Of a stretch of DNA of 64,000 nucleotides, positions 53,287-64,000 are shown in pieces. A model generated the notes under the pieces. That model was not told the DNA's origin. It made no database searches and saw nothing but the letters and a program-made list of their open reading frames with translations. Each line of letters starts with the position of its first letter. Positions within the stretch are counted from its first letter, which is position 1. Source of the DNA: Rhytidiadelphus loreus (lineage: Eukaryota > Streptophyta > Bryopsida > Hypnales > Hylocomiaceae); contig OX344763.1 in the NCBI GenBank assembly GCA_947034895.1, positions 31,495,025 through 31,559,024 on the forward strand, read 5' to 3'. The position numbers were made by a program, and so were the translations under genes.

Positions 53287-54891
53287 TAGAAATTCTTGTT
53301 GTTGCTATTCCTATTGCTGCTACAAAAATGAAAAAACAAGAATGAAGATTCTAAACTACAAAAAACAAGAAAGACATCAATATGCCATACTCACTTCAAT
53401 ATGAATAAGAACCTCAATTGAAATTTAGTCATTGCAAATACCAAAACTTACTACAATAAAACTTCATTGAGGGATAGTATTAAGAATATAAATAAGGCGG
53501 AATTTACCATAAGAACCTATTGTTGCCACTACTACAATTGTTACAAAAACAAGAAAAACAAGAAAAAAGACTAAAAATAAATAAATAAAAATAAGAAAGA
53601 TGTCAATATCTTATCTCACCAAAGCAATTCATTCTAAGTTTAGCATTTCATCAAGGATTCAAGGAGTATAGATCAAAAATCACAATTCAACACAATGACA
53701 TTTGGAGAAATTTCAGGCGTAAACAAGGCTGCAAGTTTTGGAGCAATGGTGCAAGTGTTGGAGGCATGCGACATCAGTGACATGTTAGATTGACTATTTT
53801 TTTAATATTCTTTTTATTTTTTAATAAAAAAATTTCAAAATAAAATTAAAAATTATTTATTATTATTATTTTTGTATCTGCCCTGCGGGGGGGGCCGAAA
53901 ATCAGAACTTAACAGCCCCTTGTAGGCCTCAAAATTCTTGTAATGCCAACAACCTTTAGAAAGAATATACACCATGTATTATATAATTTATTCATATACA
54001 CCACGTACTATATAAGAAAACAAGAGATATGTCATGAAACCTTATCAAGAGATGGTGTTGAGTAAGAGGAAAAGCATTGCAAGTGAAGAAAGTTTTGCTA
54101 GACAAAAATCAACTATACATTGAGAGACAACATTGAGTGGAAAGAACATTGCAAATGAGGAGATCTACATAGGAGTTGCACTGACAACTATAGATGGATG
54201 GGCATCGGAATGTAGAGAGAGAGACAAAATACCCATAATATGAATGGTTGAGATCTTTCACTTGCCTCTCAACACAACACCAATCAACAATTTTTTTATT
54301 TGGAAAATTAAGATTGATAGCATTGGAAGGGGGCAATTTTTAAAAATTGAAATGGGAGGGGCATAGTTAGTCTATGAGGTGAAATGTACAATTGTTTTTT
54401 GAACTATATAGAATGTTTGCAAGGAATAATTTTGATAACCTAAACCATATAATATTTGCAAAGAATAACCTAAATCCTACAATTGTTGAGAGAGCTAATT
54501 TAAGAATCTACCAACAATGAAAACAATCTAATTTCCATGTATACATTATACATTTGCATTCTTTCATTATGCAAATTTCACATTGCACAAGAATCCTCAC
54601 CATCACCATGCATATTCTTCAACCCACAAAAACATCTCTTGTAATGTCAACAAACTTTTACATCTCCAATCAAGTATATCTTTCCATTAGGTTCATTTTC
54701 ATCATTATACAAAAATTGTCAATTGTTACTCACATATTTCGAAGACTTCTAGCATTGGAAGCTCTCACCTACCAATACCTCAAGGAGCTTATAAGTCAAA
54801 ATTGAAAACTACTCTTCAACTATCTAAAAGTTGCTTCACACTATAGTAGAGAATTGCACTGGTAGGTCAAGAAGTTTTAACCAAGACATGC
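53287..54891. other. AT-rich spacer, no gene seen
   Basis: No recognisable exon or RNA gene. A G-run near 53,886 (CCCTGCGGGGGGGGCCG) is the only notable composition change. Confidence 0.55.
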
Positions 54892-55069
54892 TTATTTGAG
54901 GCAATTGGCAAGATGTTGGAGAAGATGACAAGACAATAAAATAATGCCATAAGAAGTCTTAACCAATTGTAGTGTAAATACCAAGTGAAGAAATCTTCTA
55001 GACAACTTCATATATTGAAGTTCACCAAACAACTTCACCAAGGATAGAATTTTGCAATAGGGGTAGTCA

Positions 55070-55475
55070 CACACATTCTTCACTTGACACTTGGAGAATG
55101 GAAAATGAAAAGTTGGTGAGGGTTTGGAGAAGCCAATGGGAAGCCACAGTGGGTGAAGAAAGTGTGACACCATTAAAAGATGTGCTAAGAGTGGAGAATG
55201 AAAAAAATGGAGAATCCATTTACCTAAACGTAAGATTGGAGGGAAATTAGCAACAACAAAAGTAAAAGTGACAATGAAAAGGTAAAAGTGTAGAACACAA
55301 AGGAATATTTTTAGTTGGATATATCTTCTACACTCCCAATCTTTACCAGAGGTGAAGACTAGAAGTGCAATGCAGAAGATATATCCAACTAAGAATATAC
55401 TATCAACATGAAGCCAACCCCAAGCCACTACTTTTCTATTCTTCATTCTCCAAGTGCCAAGTGAAGAAGGTGGGA
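55070..55475. repeat. Foldback of about 400 bp
   Basis: Outer arms 55,078-55,100 and 55,444-55,466 pair over 23 bases with one mismatch (CTTCACTTGACACTTGGAG). Inner arms 55,311-55,329 and 55,374-55,392 are exact 19-base reverse complements (TTAGTTGGATATATCTTCT). The 225-codon minus-strand ORF from 55,569 to 54,892 overlies this structure. Confidence 0.8.
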
Positions 55476-55569
55476 CCACCTCTAATGTAAAAAAAAAAGA
55501 GGCAGAGAACCAACTAATGCTATTTGAAATAAAAAAAGTCCTCAATGACACAATTGAGATATGCCACAA

Positions 55570-56479
55570 TGAAAAGACAATAAATGAAATAAGAGTTCTC
55601 TACAAGCCAAGTTTCTTGTCCAAAGATTGAAGTCACCCAAGAAATTTGACCTATAGAGAACTCCTTTTACAAAAAGTGTTACCACATAAGCAACAAATCA
55701 TTTTTTCTGCCATGCTTGCAATTCACCACTCCACAAGTCTTGGCTGTAGTGTAAACCCACTTTAGTGAAGAACAAAATTTCTTCCAATCATATTGCTCCA
55801 TTTCCCTACAATTTGGCCGGTGCACTACACCATAGTGTAGAGCGGCCCTAATTGGAGACTCATCTTCCTCTATCAGATATTTGAGGCAAGATGGGTTATC
55901 AAACCACCCCCACATAATCCCATTCCAATGTTGTACATTGGAATGGACTCCTATGGAGAGCTATGGAAAAAGAAATATAAGACTAGAAAATTCGGAAGCA
56001 TCAGCTGTCAGAGACCAACCACAAAATGTCAGTGGAGCAGTCCACTTTGTACTGCCGAAGTAGAAGTCAACAAAGGAAGAACAGCCTCACACTTCAGTCA
56101 CCAAGTGGAGAGCATCCCAGCCCAAGTGACAGGACGACGATTCCACTGAACGGTAGAACTCTGCACTTGTCGCAAATTTCCATCTGTATCAAATTGTATC
56201 CTCATTCACTATCTTCCACAGAAGCAGCAAATGCTTGAGCCCACTGATCTCCATTGAGCCCACTGAGTGAAAATTGGAAATTCAGTAGCCACTACACCAC
56301 GTCGATTCCGACCTACCCTAAAGGTTGATTTTGTTGCATAATATAGCTCTCTCTTTCAGGAAACAACACATTGACCGTAAAACGGTGACAAGCGATGGAC
56401 CATAAGCATTATTAAGGTAAACAGTGTCGCCTTCATCAACTCAAATATTCCAAAAAAACAGGGGAAGAACAACAGCAGA
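55570..56479. other. Spacer and 3' flank of the starch synthase gene
   Basis: No gene supported. The part nearest 56,480 is probably 3' UTR of the minus-strand starch synthase. Confidence 0.5.
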
Positions 56480-58366
56480 TCAAGCAGCATACGGAGGATC
56501 GATCATCGCCCACTCAAAAACCTGCTCATACTGAAGCGCAGACCGAGTCCACGACATATCTTTCTCCATCCCCCGCAACTGCATCCTCGCCCACCCTTCC
56601 TTATCATTCCTATACGCAAAGATCGATCCCCAAACACTTCCCACCATCGCATCTTTTGTCAAGGGGGAGAATGTCCATCCTGTCCCACTCCCTTGGCCAT
56701 TCTCTGCATCCGGATTGTAATTATCAATGGTATCTCGCAGTCCCCCTGTAGCATGTGCAACAGGAATAGTCCCATACCGCATGGCATACAGCTGGTTCAA
56801 CCCACAAGGCTCAAACCTGGACGGCATGAGAAGAATGTCACAGCCTGCAGTAATTCTGTGCGCCACGGGGATGGAGAATCCCACCCAACCCCGGAACTTT
56901 TGACTGTACTGCGTCTCCGCCCACTTCATCCACTTCTCCATCTCCGTGTCGCCACTCCCGAGCATGACGAGCTGCACGTCGTCAGTCATAAGTTCATGTA
57001 AGCCCTCTTGCACAATGTCAGGTCCTTTCTGATAATCCAATCTGCCAATGAAGCCGATGAGTGGAACCTCAGGACGAACTGGAAGTCCAAGCTCTTTCTG
57101 CAACGCAGCTTTGCATTCCGCTTTCCCTGCTAAATCCCCAGCTGTGTAAGTTGCAGCGAGGTGACGGTCTGTTGACGGGCTCCAGTCGTCGACGTCCACG
57201 CCGTTCGTGATGCCGTTGATGACTGCTGCACGGCTTCCGAGGAGCTTGTCGAGGCCGCATCCTCCTTCTGGTGTTGTAATCTCCCACGCGTAGCCCTGGG
57301 AGACTGTGAGAATGCGATCAGACGTGACGACCGCGCCTTTGAGGTGGTTCACAGCTTCGCCTTTGTCAAGCGCGTGGAGACGCGCCCATTCGGGAAACAC
57401 CCACTCGAGGGCGCCATACCATTCCTGCGGAATGCCGAGGTTGGAGTAGCTCGTGGCTGCCTCCACGCCTTGGTGAGCAAGGTTGTGAATTGCTAAGATG
57501 CAGCGTGAGTTCACGTAGACGCCGTGACGACGATACTTGGACGCGAGAAGGACTGGCACCAGGCCTGCGTGCCAGTCGTTCGCGACAAACACGCACTTCT
57601 CCCCGTAAGTGTATCCGCCGAGGGCGAGCACGAGGGGCGCCTCGCAAGCTGCGTGACAGAGGAGCGTGAAGCGGAACTGGTTGTCGCCGAAGGTGCCGCG
57701 CGTGTCGCCGTAGGGCGTGCCTTGGCGGTGGTAGGAAGAGTGGTCCACGAACACCCAGTCCACGCCCGCACGAAACTCGTGGAAGAACGCGACCTCGTGC
57801 GTGGCGCCGAAGCAGGTGACGGGGATGCGGCACTGGCAGTCGAAGGCGGCTTCGAAGTAAGCGTCCGTCACGCCGTTCATGTAGCGAGGGGAGACCACCA
57901 TGACGCGGTGGCCGCGCTGCGCGAGCGCGATGGGGAGCGAGCCGCAGACGTCACCGAGGCCGCCCGTCTTGGAATAAGGGGCCACTTCGGCGGAGACGAA
58001 GACGATGTTGAAGAGGGTTTTGGCGCGCTTGGTTTCGTCGGAGTCGGCCAGGTCCTTGAGCATCTGCTCCTGTTCCTCATTCCGCTCCGCGGGGCTGGTC
58101 GAGAAGGTGAGCGTTTCAGAGGTTTGGGGCCATGCGCCGATAGACTCCACTGCGCTGCACCAGACGCGGTTGGTGCGACTACTGGGAATTAGGGCATCCT
58201 TCGGGAGCTGCTGATGCTGCACCAGAGGCGCAATGGACGATTTCTTCAAGCGGAGAAGAGAGGCCGTTGCGCCATGGCAGCGGACACTGGTATCGATGCA
58301 CCTGGAGGAGGTTACCCCGACCGACACGCTCCTGCCGCAGCAGCTCATCACCTGGACTGCAGCCAT
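56480..58366 (-). CDS. SS1: Soluble starch synthase I, intronless, plastid-targeted
   Basis: Transfers glucose from ADP-glucose to short glucan chains during amylopectin synthesis in the plastid (GT5 family). A single 628-codon open frame. Residues 1 to about 110 are a Ser-rich, weakly acidic-poor leader typical of a transit peptide. The GT5 domain begins near 119 (NIVFVSAEVAPYSKTGGLGD, with KTGGL at 133-137). The second domain has GFIGRLDYQKG at 438-448, MPSRFEPCGLNQLYAMRYG at 514-532 and ATGGLRDT at 539-546. The sequence HNLAHQGVE, EWYGALEWVFPEWARLHALD and the C-terminal FEWAMIDPPY identify class I rather than GBSS or SSII-IV. Plant SS1 genes usually have many introns; none is present here. 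Coding sequence is much richer in GC than its surroundings. Confidence 0.95.
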   Translation of the reverse strand: MAAVQVMSCCGRSVSVGVTSSRCIDTSVRCHGATASLLRLKKSSIAPLVQHQQLPKDALIPSSRTNRVWCSAVESIGAWPQTSETLTFSTSPAERNEEQEQMLKDLADSDETKRAKTLFNIVFVSAEVAPYSKTGGLGDVCGSLPIALAQRGHRVMVVSPRYMNGVTDAYFEAAFDCQCRIPVTCFGATHEVAFFHEFRAGVDWVFVDHSSYHRQGTPYGDTRGTFGDNQFRFTLLCHAACEAPLVLALGGYTYGEKCVFVANDWHAGLVPVLLASKYRRHGVYVNSRCILAIHNLAHQGVEAATSYSNLGIPQEWYGALEWVFPEWARLHALDKGEAVNHLKGAVVTSDRILTVSQGYAWEITTPEGGCGLDKLLGSRAAVINGITNGVDVDDWSPSTDRHLAATYTAGDLAGKAECKAALQKELGLPVRPEVPLIGFIGRLDYQKGPDIVQEGLHELMTDDVQLVMLGSGDTEMEKWMKWAETQYSQKFRGWVGFSIPVAHRITAGCDILLMPSRFEPCGLNQLYAMRYGTIPVAHATGGLRDTIDNYNPDAENGQGSGTGWTFSPLTKDAMVGSVWGSIFAYRNDKEGWARMQLRGMEKDMSWTRSALQYEQVFEWAMIDPPYAA

Positions 58367-60060
58367 GGTCGCTCACAGCATTCGTTCTTCCCTCAACCCC
58401 TGCCCCCATGGCCACATCCCGCTCAGCACCGACGCAATGTCACATCCACATACCCATCGACCACAACCTAAAATTTCTTCTCACATATCAAATGCTCATC
58501 GTCTCGGCCTTGACTGACGAAGCTCAATTCACAACAATCTTACTCAGAGAAAGGGAATACCTTCGTAATGATTATTAAAAAACACAGGGGAAACCCTCAA
58601 AAACACAAGTGCGTAAAACAAAACTGACTTCGCAGCGACGGGAGGATCTCCCAAACCTAACGCACACACCGCACAAACCCAGTGTACGACCTAAATTTTC
58701 TTATCGACATCAAATCCTCGCCACCTTGTGAACATCTCAGCCGACTGAACAGGCACAACGATGACGGCAATGGCAACAACGAGGCTCGACTCACATCCAA
58801 ACCGTCGCTCAATTCAAAGCTATCCGCTCTCAAGTAAATCAACAAAAGGCGATAACCTCTAAACACAAGTGAGCAAACCAAACTGGCTTCGCAGGGACGT
58901 ATCGAACTCTCAATCCTATCGCACACCGCAGAGACCCAAGGTCAATTGACTTCAGAGCGCCACCACCGAGTGGCAACCGTCACACACAATGCATGCGCTG
59001 TTCCACATTCCCGAACGTCAGCCAAAGCCCAAACTAGCGCAATGTCACATCGCTCCACCACCAAACTTCGCAAACAATCAATCGCTACAATCATCTCTCC
59101 AATTGCTTCTCAAAATCAGAAAATCACCCTAAGACTTCATACATACAAAATTGGCCAAACCCCACCAAAATTTTCACAAACCCACGCTACTCCCTCACCA
59201 CCACCATCGACACCCTCCGGCAAGACCGCAATCTCATCACCAAATCCTCAATGCACGCTTGCCGACATACCCAGACTCCACCAAATCACTATCAACGCAC
59301 GAACTTCGACCAAACCCCACCGCAATTCTCACAAAGTCGTCACTACCTAAGATACGAAACCACGCCACCCACGAAGCAATCTGACGACGAAGGCATCAAT
59401 GCCGACACCACAAACACGCAATCCAACAACATGCACTTGCGCTCACGCAGTTCCTCGATTTCAACTCCAGCGGAGGCTCAACACATACCAGCTCGCGCGT
59501 TCCCTTCCAAGCTCCACGCCGTCACGACCTCCACCACCAAGCTCCAACGTCCCCCCCACGCATCAAAGCACCATCAAAAACCTTTCAAAGCACCATCAAA
59601 GCTTCAAAGCACAATCAAAGCATCCGTCGTCATTGAGGTGGTGCCCGCTCTTCTTCTTCGTCTGTTTCGTGGCTAATCCAACCACAGATCCTCGACCTTA
59701 TCGCCACCAAGTTGCAGCAACTAAGTTAAGTTTTAGTGTAGCAGCATGGACGCTCTCTTCTCACGGCGAACCTTTCTTTCCTTTCCCTTGGAGCTCTGTT
59801 CTTCTGCCTTCCTCCCTTCCTATTGCTGGCAGGGTGGCCCAGCGCTTCCAACATTCCCTTCCGTAGTACCTACCAAGTAGGCCACGTAGCAACAGACCAG
59901 GAAGATTCTCGCCTCTGGTAGGTAGGAAAGCGAGAAAGGCGGAGTGGGTGACAAGTGGTGCGTGGGAAGCGCTGGGCCTCGCGTGCCGGTGAGGCTTGTG
60001 AGGTGGCGCATGACAGGAGGGATGTGCACCCTATCACCGTCCGAATAAATCACCTGGGCT
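58367..60060. other. Upstream region of the starch synthase gene, CA-rich
   Basis: This moderately GC-rich stretch is full of CCACCA and CAAACC. It holds the direct repeat listed separately and several overlapping Pro/Thr/Ser-rich ORFs in several frames (58,946-59,866), which I regard as composition effects. Promoter and 5' UTR of the minus-strand gene are expected within 58,367-58,700. Confidence 0.45.
58598..58912. repeat. Direct repeat of about 50 bp, spaced 262 bp
   Basis: AAACACAAGTGCGTAAAACA (58,598) and AAACACAAGTGAGCAAACCA (58,860) begin two similar stretches. Both go on through CTTCGCAG and are followed by a CGCACACCGCA phrase. On the minus strand the 58,860 copy has GAGTTCGATAC, which resembles a Pol III B box, so a tRNA-derived SINE is possible but not shown. 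Confidence 0.5.
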
Positions 60061-60559
60061 TGTATTAAATTGTCTTAGTTTGGGTGAGGTCTTATTGGCA
60101 ATTGAAAGAGGATTTTGGAGTTTTGGAGTTCAATCTTTAAACGTCAAGGAAGAGGACGTTTGGCGCCTGAATGGATGACAATGAATCCTTGTAGTAGGAC
60201 AGAAGTGCAACTATTCATCTTCTAAACTTTGTTGTAAAAAGGAAAAGTTTTCTATAGTAGTTTGACTTTCAATAAGTGCTTTTTGCTATTTCTAAAGCCC
60301 ATGATTCACACGGTAATGAAAAGGGATGATTTCCAAGATCACCCCTTTGTCCTTTAAGGGTTAATTTTTGAACATTATGTACAATAAACATGAACATTAT
60401 GAATTTTCAAAGAATTGTTTGCCTACAATGAAGGTTTACGTTGAAGGCAAGAATTAACCCAACGAACAGTTGCAAGAAATGAAAGAATTCAGTAACTTAT
60501 ACTCCGAATGGAGTTACTTGAAGATGCTCTTTTTATCATTACAATCCTAAGAACTAAGT

Positions 60560-61440
60560 TATAGGTGACCGAAACTGACCGAAACTGTTGGAGGTGGAAT
60601 TAGTTGAAGATGCTCTATCTATCATTAAAAACTTGAGAGAGAGGAAAAGGACAACAAACTGTCCGGAGACAGTTTGAGGTGGGAATTGACGGACTGAACT
60701 AAGGTGCTGTTCAGTTTTTTATTATTTAAATTTCCGAGAGGAAAAGGTGACAAAAGTGACAACCAGGAAACTGTTGGAGGAAAGAATTTGTTGGAGAAGC
60801 CGGCCATTTCATCATCATTGAAATTTGGGGAAAAAAGGGGGAAGAAAAAGTGACAGCCAGGCAGGAACTGTTAGAATTCGTTGAAATGCATATTTTTATC
60901 CCTCACACTTTTGAGAGGAAAGAAGAGAAACACACTGCAGACAGTTTGAGGTGGAAGAAGCCGGTTTTTACGATTGAAGATTTTGAGAACCAAAGGGTGA
61001 AAAAACCGAGTGACTGGAACTGTTGGACGGATGGAGGTGGAATCGGTTGAAATCATGCATTCAGTTTTTTCTTATCATTCAAACTTGGGAGAGGAAAGAA
61101 GAGATTGAACACTGCAAGTGATTGGAGACAATTTGAAGTGAGTGGTACTGCAAATCGTTGAAGAAGCCGGGTTTCATTTATGATTGAAGATTTTTGGAGA
61201 ACAAAAGGGTGAAAAAACCGAGTGACTGGAACTGTTGGACGGATGGAGGTGGAATTGGTTGAAATGCATTCTTCTTATCATTCAAACTTTTGAGAGGAAA
61301 GAAGAGATTGAACACTGCAAGTGACTGGAGACAGTTTGAGGTGAGTGGTACTGCAAATCGTTGAAGAAACCGGGTTTCATTTTATGATTGAAGTTTTTTG
61401 GAGAACAAAAGTCAGGTGAAAAAACCCGAGTGACTGCCTG
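60560..61440. repeat. Degenerate tandem array, unit near 200 bp
   Basis: The phrase GAGAGGAAAGAAGAGA recurs at 60,912, 61,088 and 61,291, and GTGACTGGAACTGTTGGACG at 61,011 and 61,221. The last two units are closest to each other (period about 200); earlier ones are more diverged and shorter. Confidence 0.75.
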
Positions 61441-61532
61441 GCTTTTCATCATACGAGACGGACGGAGTCTGAGTGGGGTCGAAACGGAAAAGGTGATAGG
61501 AATCTCGTTCAGTTGTTGGAAGGTGGGTTCAG

Positions 61533-61841
61533 TTGAGAGAGATATTTTTCTTTTCCGGGAGAATTTTGTTCATGCATCAATTGCCACTGCTGGTGCCAGT
61601 TGAGGTCGGTCGGTCTCGGAGAGTACTTGTTAACATTGAGACAGTTGACCACTGTACTTGCCTGCGGTTTGCTTTGCGTGGGTGCAACATCTGGACAGAA
61701 ATGGCAGGGGAGATCCCTGTGCATCAGTTGTCCAAGTGCATAACAAGGTACGGTAGGTTTGAGGCCTTTGGGCAGGAAGCTGGAGATAAGCTTAAGCTTA
61801 TTATTTCGGTTGTCGAAGTCACGGAAATGGACGTAGGTTAG
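61533..61841 (+). other. Doubtful 102-codon ORF
   Basis: An open frame in a stretch less AT-rich than its surroundings. Its last 46 residues (from MAGEIPVHQL, then EAGDKLKLIISVVEV) look protein-like, but I recognise no family. It could be an exon of a gene I cannot reconstruct, or chance. Confidence 0.25.
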
Positions 61842-64000
61842 CCAGGGGCAGTGAGACTTCCATGTGCCCCCAAACCGCCACTTTGTGCTACTAATATCAT
61901 ATTAATTAATATTAGTATCATATTTTCTTGTTGGCAAGTGAAAGGAGGTTTCAACGCACCAAAGAACGTGACATTTCGATGCCGTATGCAAAAGTTATGA
62001 AGGATCAAAGTTTTTATGGGTAGAGGTTCTCGAATTGTTTCTTTCGCACATTTAGGAGATGTACATTGAGTGATGATGGTCGTTTGGGGTTAGTGGCGCA
62101 TTTTGGGAGGTGTTCACCTTAAGGTTGGTATAACCTTTTAAAATTTTGGCAAATTTCGACAAAATTTTTAACCAATAAGGTTTTGTGGAGAATTGTATAA
62201 TTATATTGTGCCATATTTGATTCCTAAAATATGAATTATGCACTCATATATGGTAAAGACATACATCATTGGATTGATAATTCAACAATTAGTGTCTTTC
62301 ATTTGGATGTCACATTAGCATCTAAACCTAATACAAAAAACGTACTTAGTAGAATACGAGACCACTTTGAAGCTTTTGAGACATGTAGGAGGTGCAATTA
62401 TGATCCAAATTGGAAGTGCCATGTGTAACATAAATACAAACTTTTGTCACTACTATGTTCTTCAATTCATGTTCCTTTGATGTCAAATATACAAAAATGT
62501 ACCATATTGCATCCAAAATTGGACTTTCCAAATCTTTAAGGATTAAAATAAGTACACTCATAAACTACACTAATAGCAACTAACAAACCTTTCTATCATA
62601 AAAAGTGAAATGTTTTTATTGGATCTTATTAGCAAGTAAAAGATGATTCCAAAGCACTTTGGTGTGTATAATTTTGACATTGGATGAATAAATTAGTAAG
62701 TTTCAAAGTATACTATGTAGTTTTACCAAAGAATGGCACTAGACTCTCATGGGCTTTGGGGTGTCATGATTGCATACATCTTATGCCATCAATATCTAAG
62801 TCTTAATATTGTTCAATTTTTTTTCTCCAAATGTTGACTTTACATTTTGGCTAGTGAACATTATAGGTGCATATACCTAATTTGATTTTGATACTAGGTA
62901 TTAAAAATTAAGAAAAAAATGTGGATGAATTTGCCAAAATTACTTCAAAAAATATGAATTGTCAATTTTTGGATGAAGTTTACTCATTTTAGGCAATACA
63001 ATGGATGAAAGCACATAAATGATGGATGGTTGTCCCAAAATGGATGATTGTTTGGACTTTGTTGTGCTTCAGGATGCATGTCATATTGCCAAGAAGAAAA
63101 CATAATTTACACATTGGCTAGGAGACCTTGTATGTGCTAAAATTTAGAAATCACCCTATTTGTTCCACTATACAACTAAATGAACATAAGTGGCCCTTCC
63201 ATTGGAAGGATCTCTCAAAATTGAAATATAGTTTGTCACTTGTATGTAACTTTTTACACAAACTAATTTATATCTCAATTCAAAATGACACACTTTGTAA
63301 TTGCATATTAAATGTAAATCCACGATATATTTTATGTTGTATAATTATATATCTTATTTTAAAACTTATCTCTAGGAAGTGTGGAGACATATTTGTGCAT
63401 TTAGATAGTCTATCTTTACCTTGGGGCAATGTCATTTGAAAGGGTTAAACGTACATTAACTAAGCAATGGAAGACTACATTATTACAACACATAATTGAA
63501 TTTTGAGATGTCCTTTAAAACTCTCTGGTGGATTGAACTACTTGTGTTTTTTGAATTTTGTAAAGATCTTCCTAATCTAGGTACGCAACTCTTGTATTAT
63601 ATACAAAGGGGCATTGGCATTAAAACAACTTAGAGGACGGCTTTTGTAAAAATTATACTCCCTTTGTCCCCAAATGATCTTGCTGTTTGACAAAATGTTC
63701 TAGATTAAGGCTAAAAATAACTTTTTTAAGACCCATTTTGCATGGTAGGTAGAGTTTAGTATACTCTTAGTGTCCTGCAAACATGGACTTTAGAAGCCTT
63801 TTTCAAAGTGGAGTTTTAAATTATTGAAAAGTAGAATTTTTGGGGCATTTTTAAATAGCACCAGTGGGCATTTAGTTGTTAAGTGTGAGGCTATAATTTT
63901 ATGGGCATTTAGAATAAGCCAAAGCCCATGTGTGGACCTCAATATTGACTCCAAAAGTTTATTCTCCTTCAATTAGACAATACTCAAAGAGATGCAAAAA
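61842..64000. other. AT-rich spacer to the window end, no gene seen
   Basis: Only short ORFs without motifs, including a 103-codon one from 63,128 with no recognisable feature. Confidence 0.5.

Noticed and set aside
54892..55569. 225-codon minus-strand ORF
   Set aside because: Lies over a foldback repeat, has no recognised domain, and its hydrophobic look follows from T-rich codons. Not strong enough to call a gene.
57524..58192. 222-codon ORF opposite the starch synthase
   Set aside because: Antisense shadow of the GC-rich coding sequence, with composition typical of such shadows.
58946..59866. Overlapping Pro/Thr/Ser-rich ORFs of 134-155 codons
   Set aside because: They overlap in several frames in CA-rich DNA and show no domain, intron or start context.

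Overview
The window is nuclear DNA of a land plant. Genes have GT-AG introns with T-rich acceptors, one product is a plastid-type starch synthase, and three genes encode leucine-rich-repeat receptor kinases with a plant RD kinase domain. The style of the kinase sequences and the AT-rich, repeat-filled spacers suggest an early-diverging lineage, possibly a bryophyte, but the sequence does not settle this.

Layout. (1) 1-27,600: three head-to-tail copies of one LRR receptor kinase gene. Copy A (104-2670) is cut by the window edge. Copy B (7831-13347) is complete, with 17 exons and 896 aa. Copy C (20466-25727) has the same 17 exons, but two 1-bp insertions and a nonsense codon break its ectodomain. 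Each copy carries a duplicated 3' flank. Comparing the copies exposes transposon insertions as filled and empty sites: a TTAA-flanked piggyBac-type MITE and a 430-bp MITE beside A, a 246-bp MITE in an intron of B, a 1.16-kb TIR insertion in the promoter of C, and one MITE shared by B and C but absent from A. The kinase core is almost identical in all copies although the flanks differ, which suggests gene conversion.

(2) 27,846-31,000: a 3.13-kb Mutator-like element with a 10-bp target duplication. It contains a minisatellite whose units carry GC-rich palindromes. (3) 31,000-35,600: AT-rich spacer with one perfect 27-bp hairpin. (4) 35,726-39,770: a six-exon gene for a multi-pass membrane protein of the FAR-17a/AIG1 type. 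(5) 39,800-46,900: AT-rich repeats, including a second TTAA-bounded element. (6) 46,980-49,325: a seven-exon UMP-CMP kinase gene. (7) 49,300-56,400: repeat remnants, including an inverted partner of a repeat on the other side of the UMP-CMP kinase gene, an insertion flanked by 35-bp direct repeats, and a foldback. (8) 56,480-58,366, minus strand: an intronless starch synthase I gene. (9) 58,400-64,000: a CA-rich upstream region, a degenerate tandem array, one doubtful small ORF and AT-rich DNA.

The genes do not form a pathway. The receptor kinases are membrane signalling proteins, the UMP-CMP kinase makes pyrimidine diphosphates, the starch synthase extends glucan chains in plastids, and the AIG1-like protein may act on membrane lipids. 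What stands out is the recent history of the receptor-kinase cluster, dated by nested insertions, and the unusual transposon ends. I found no clear RNA gene and no CRISPR array.
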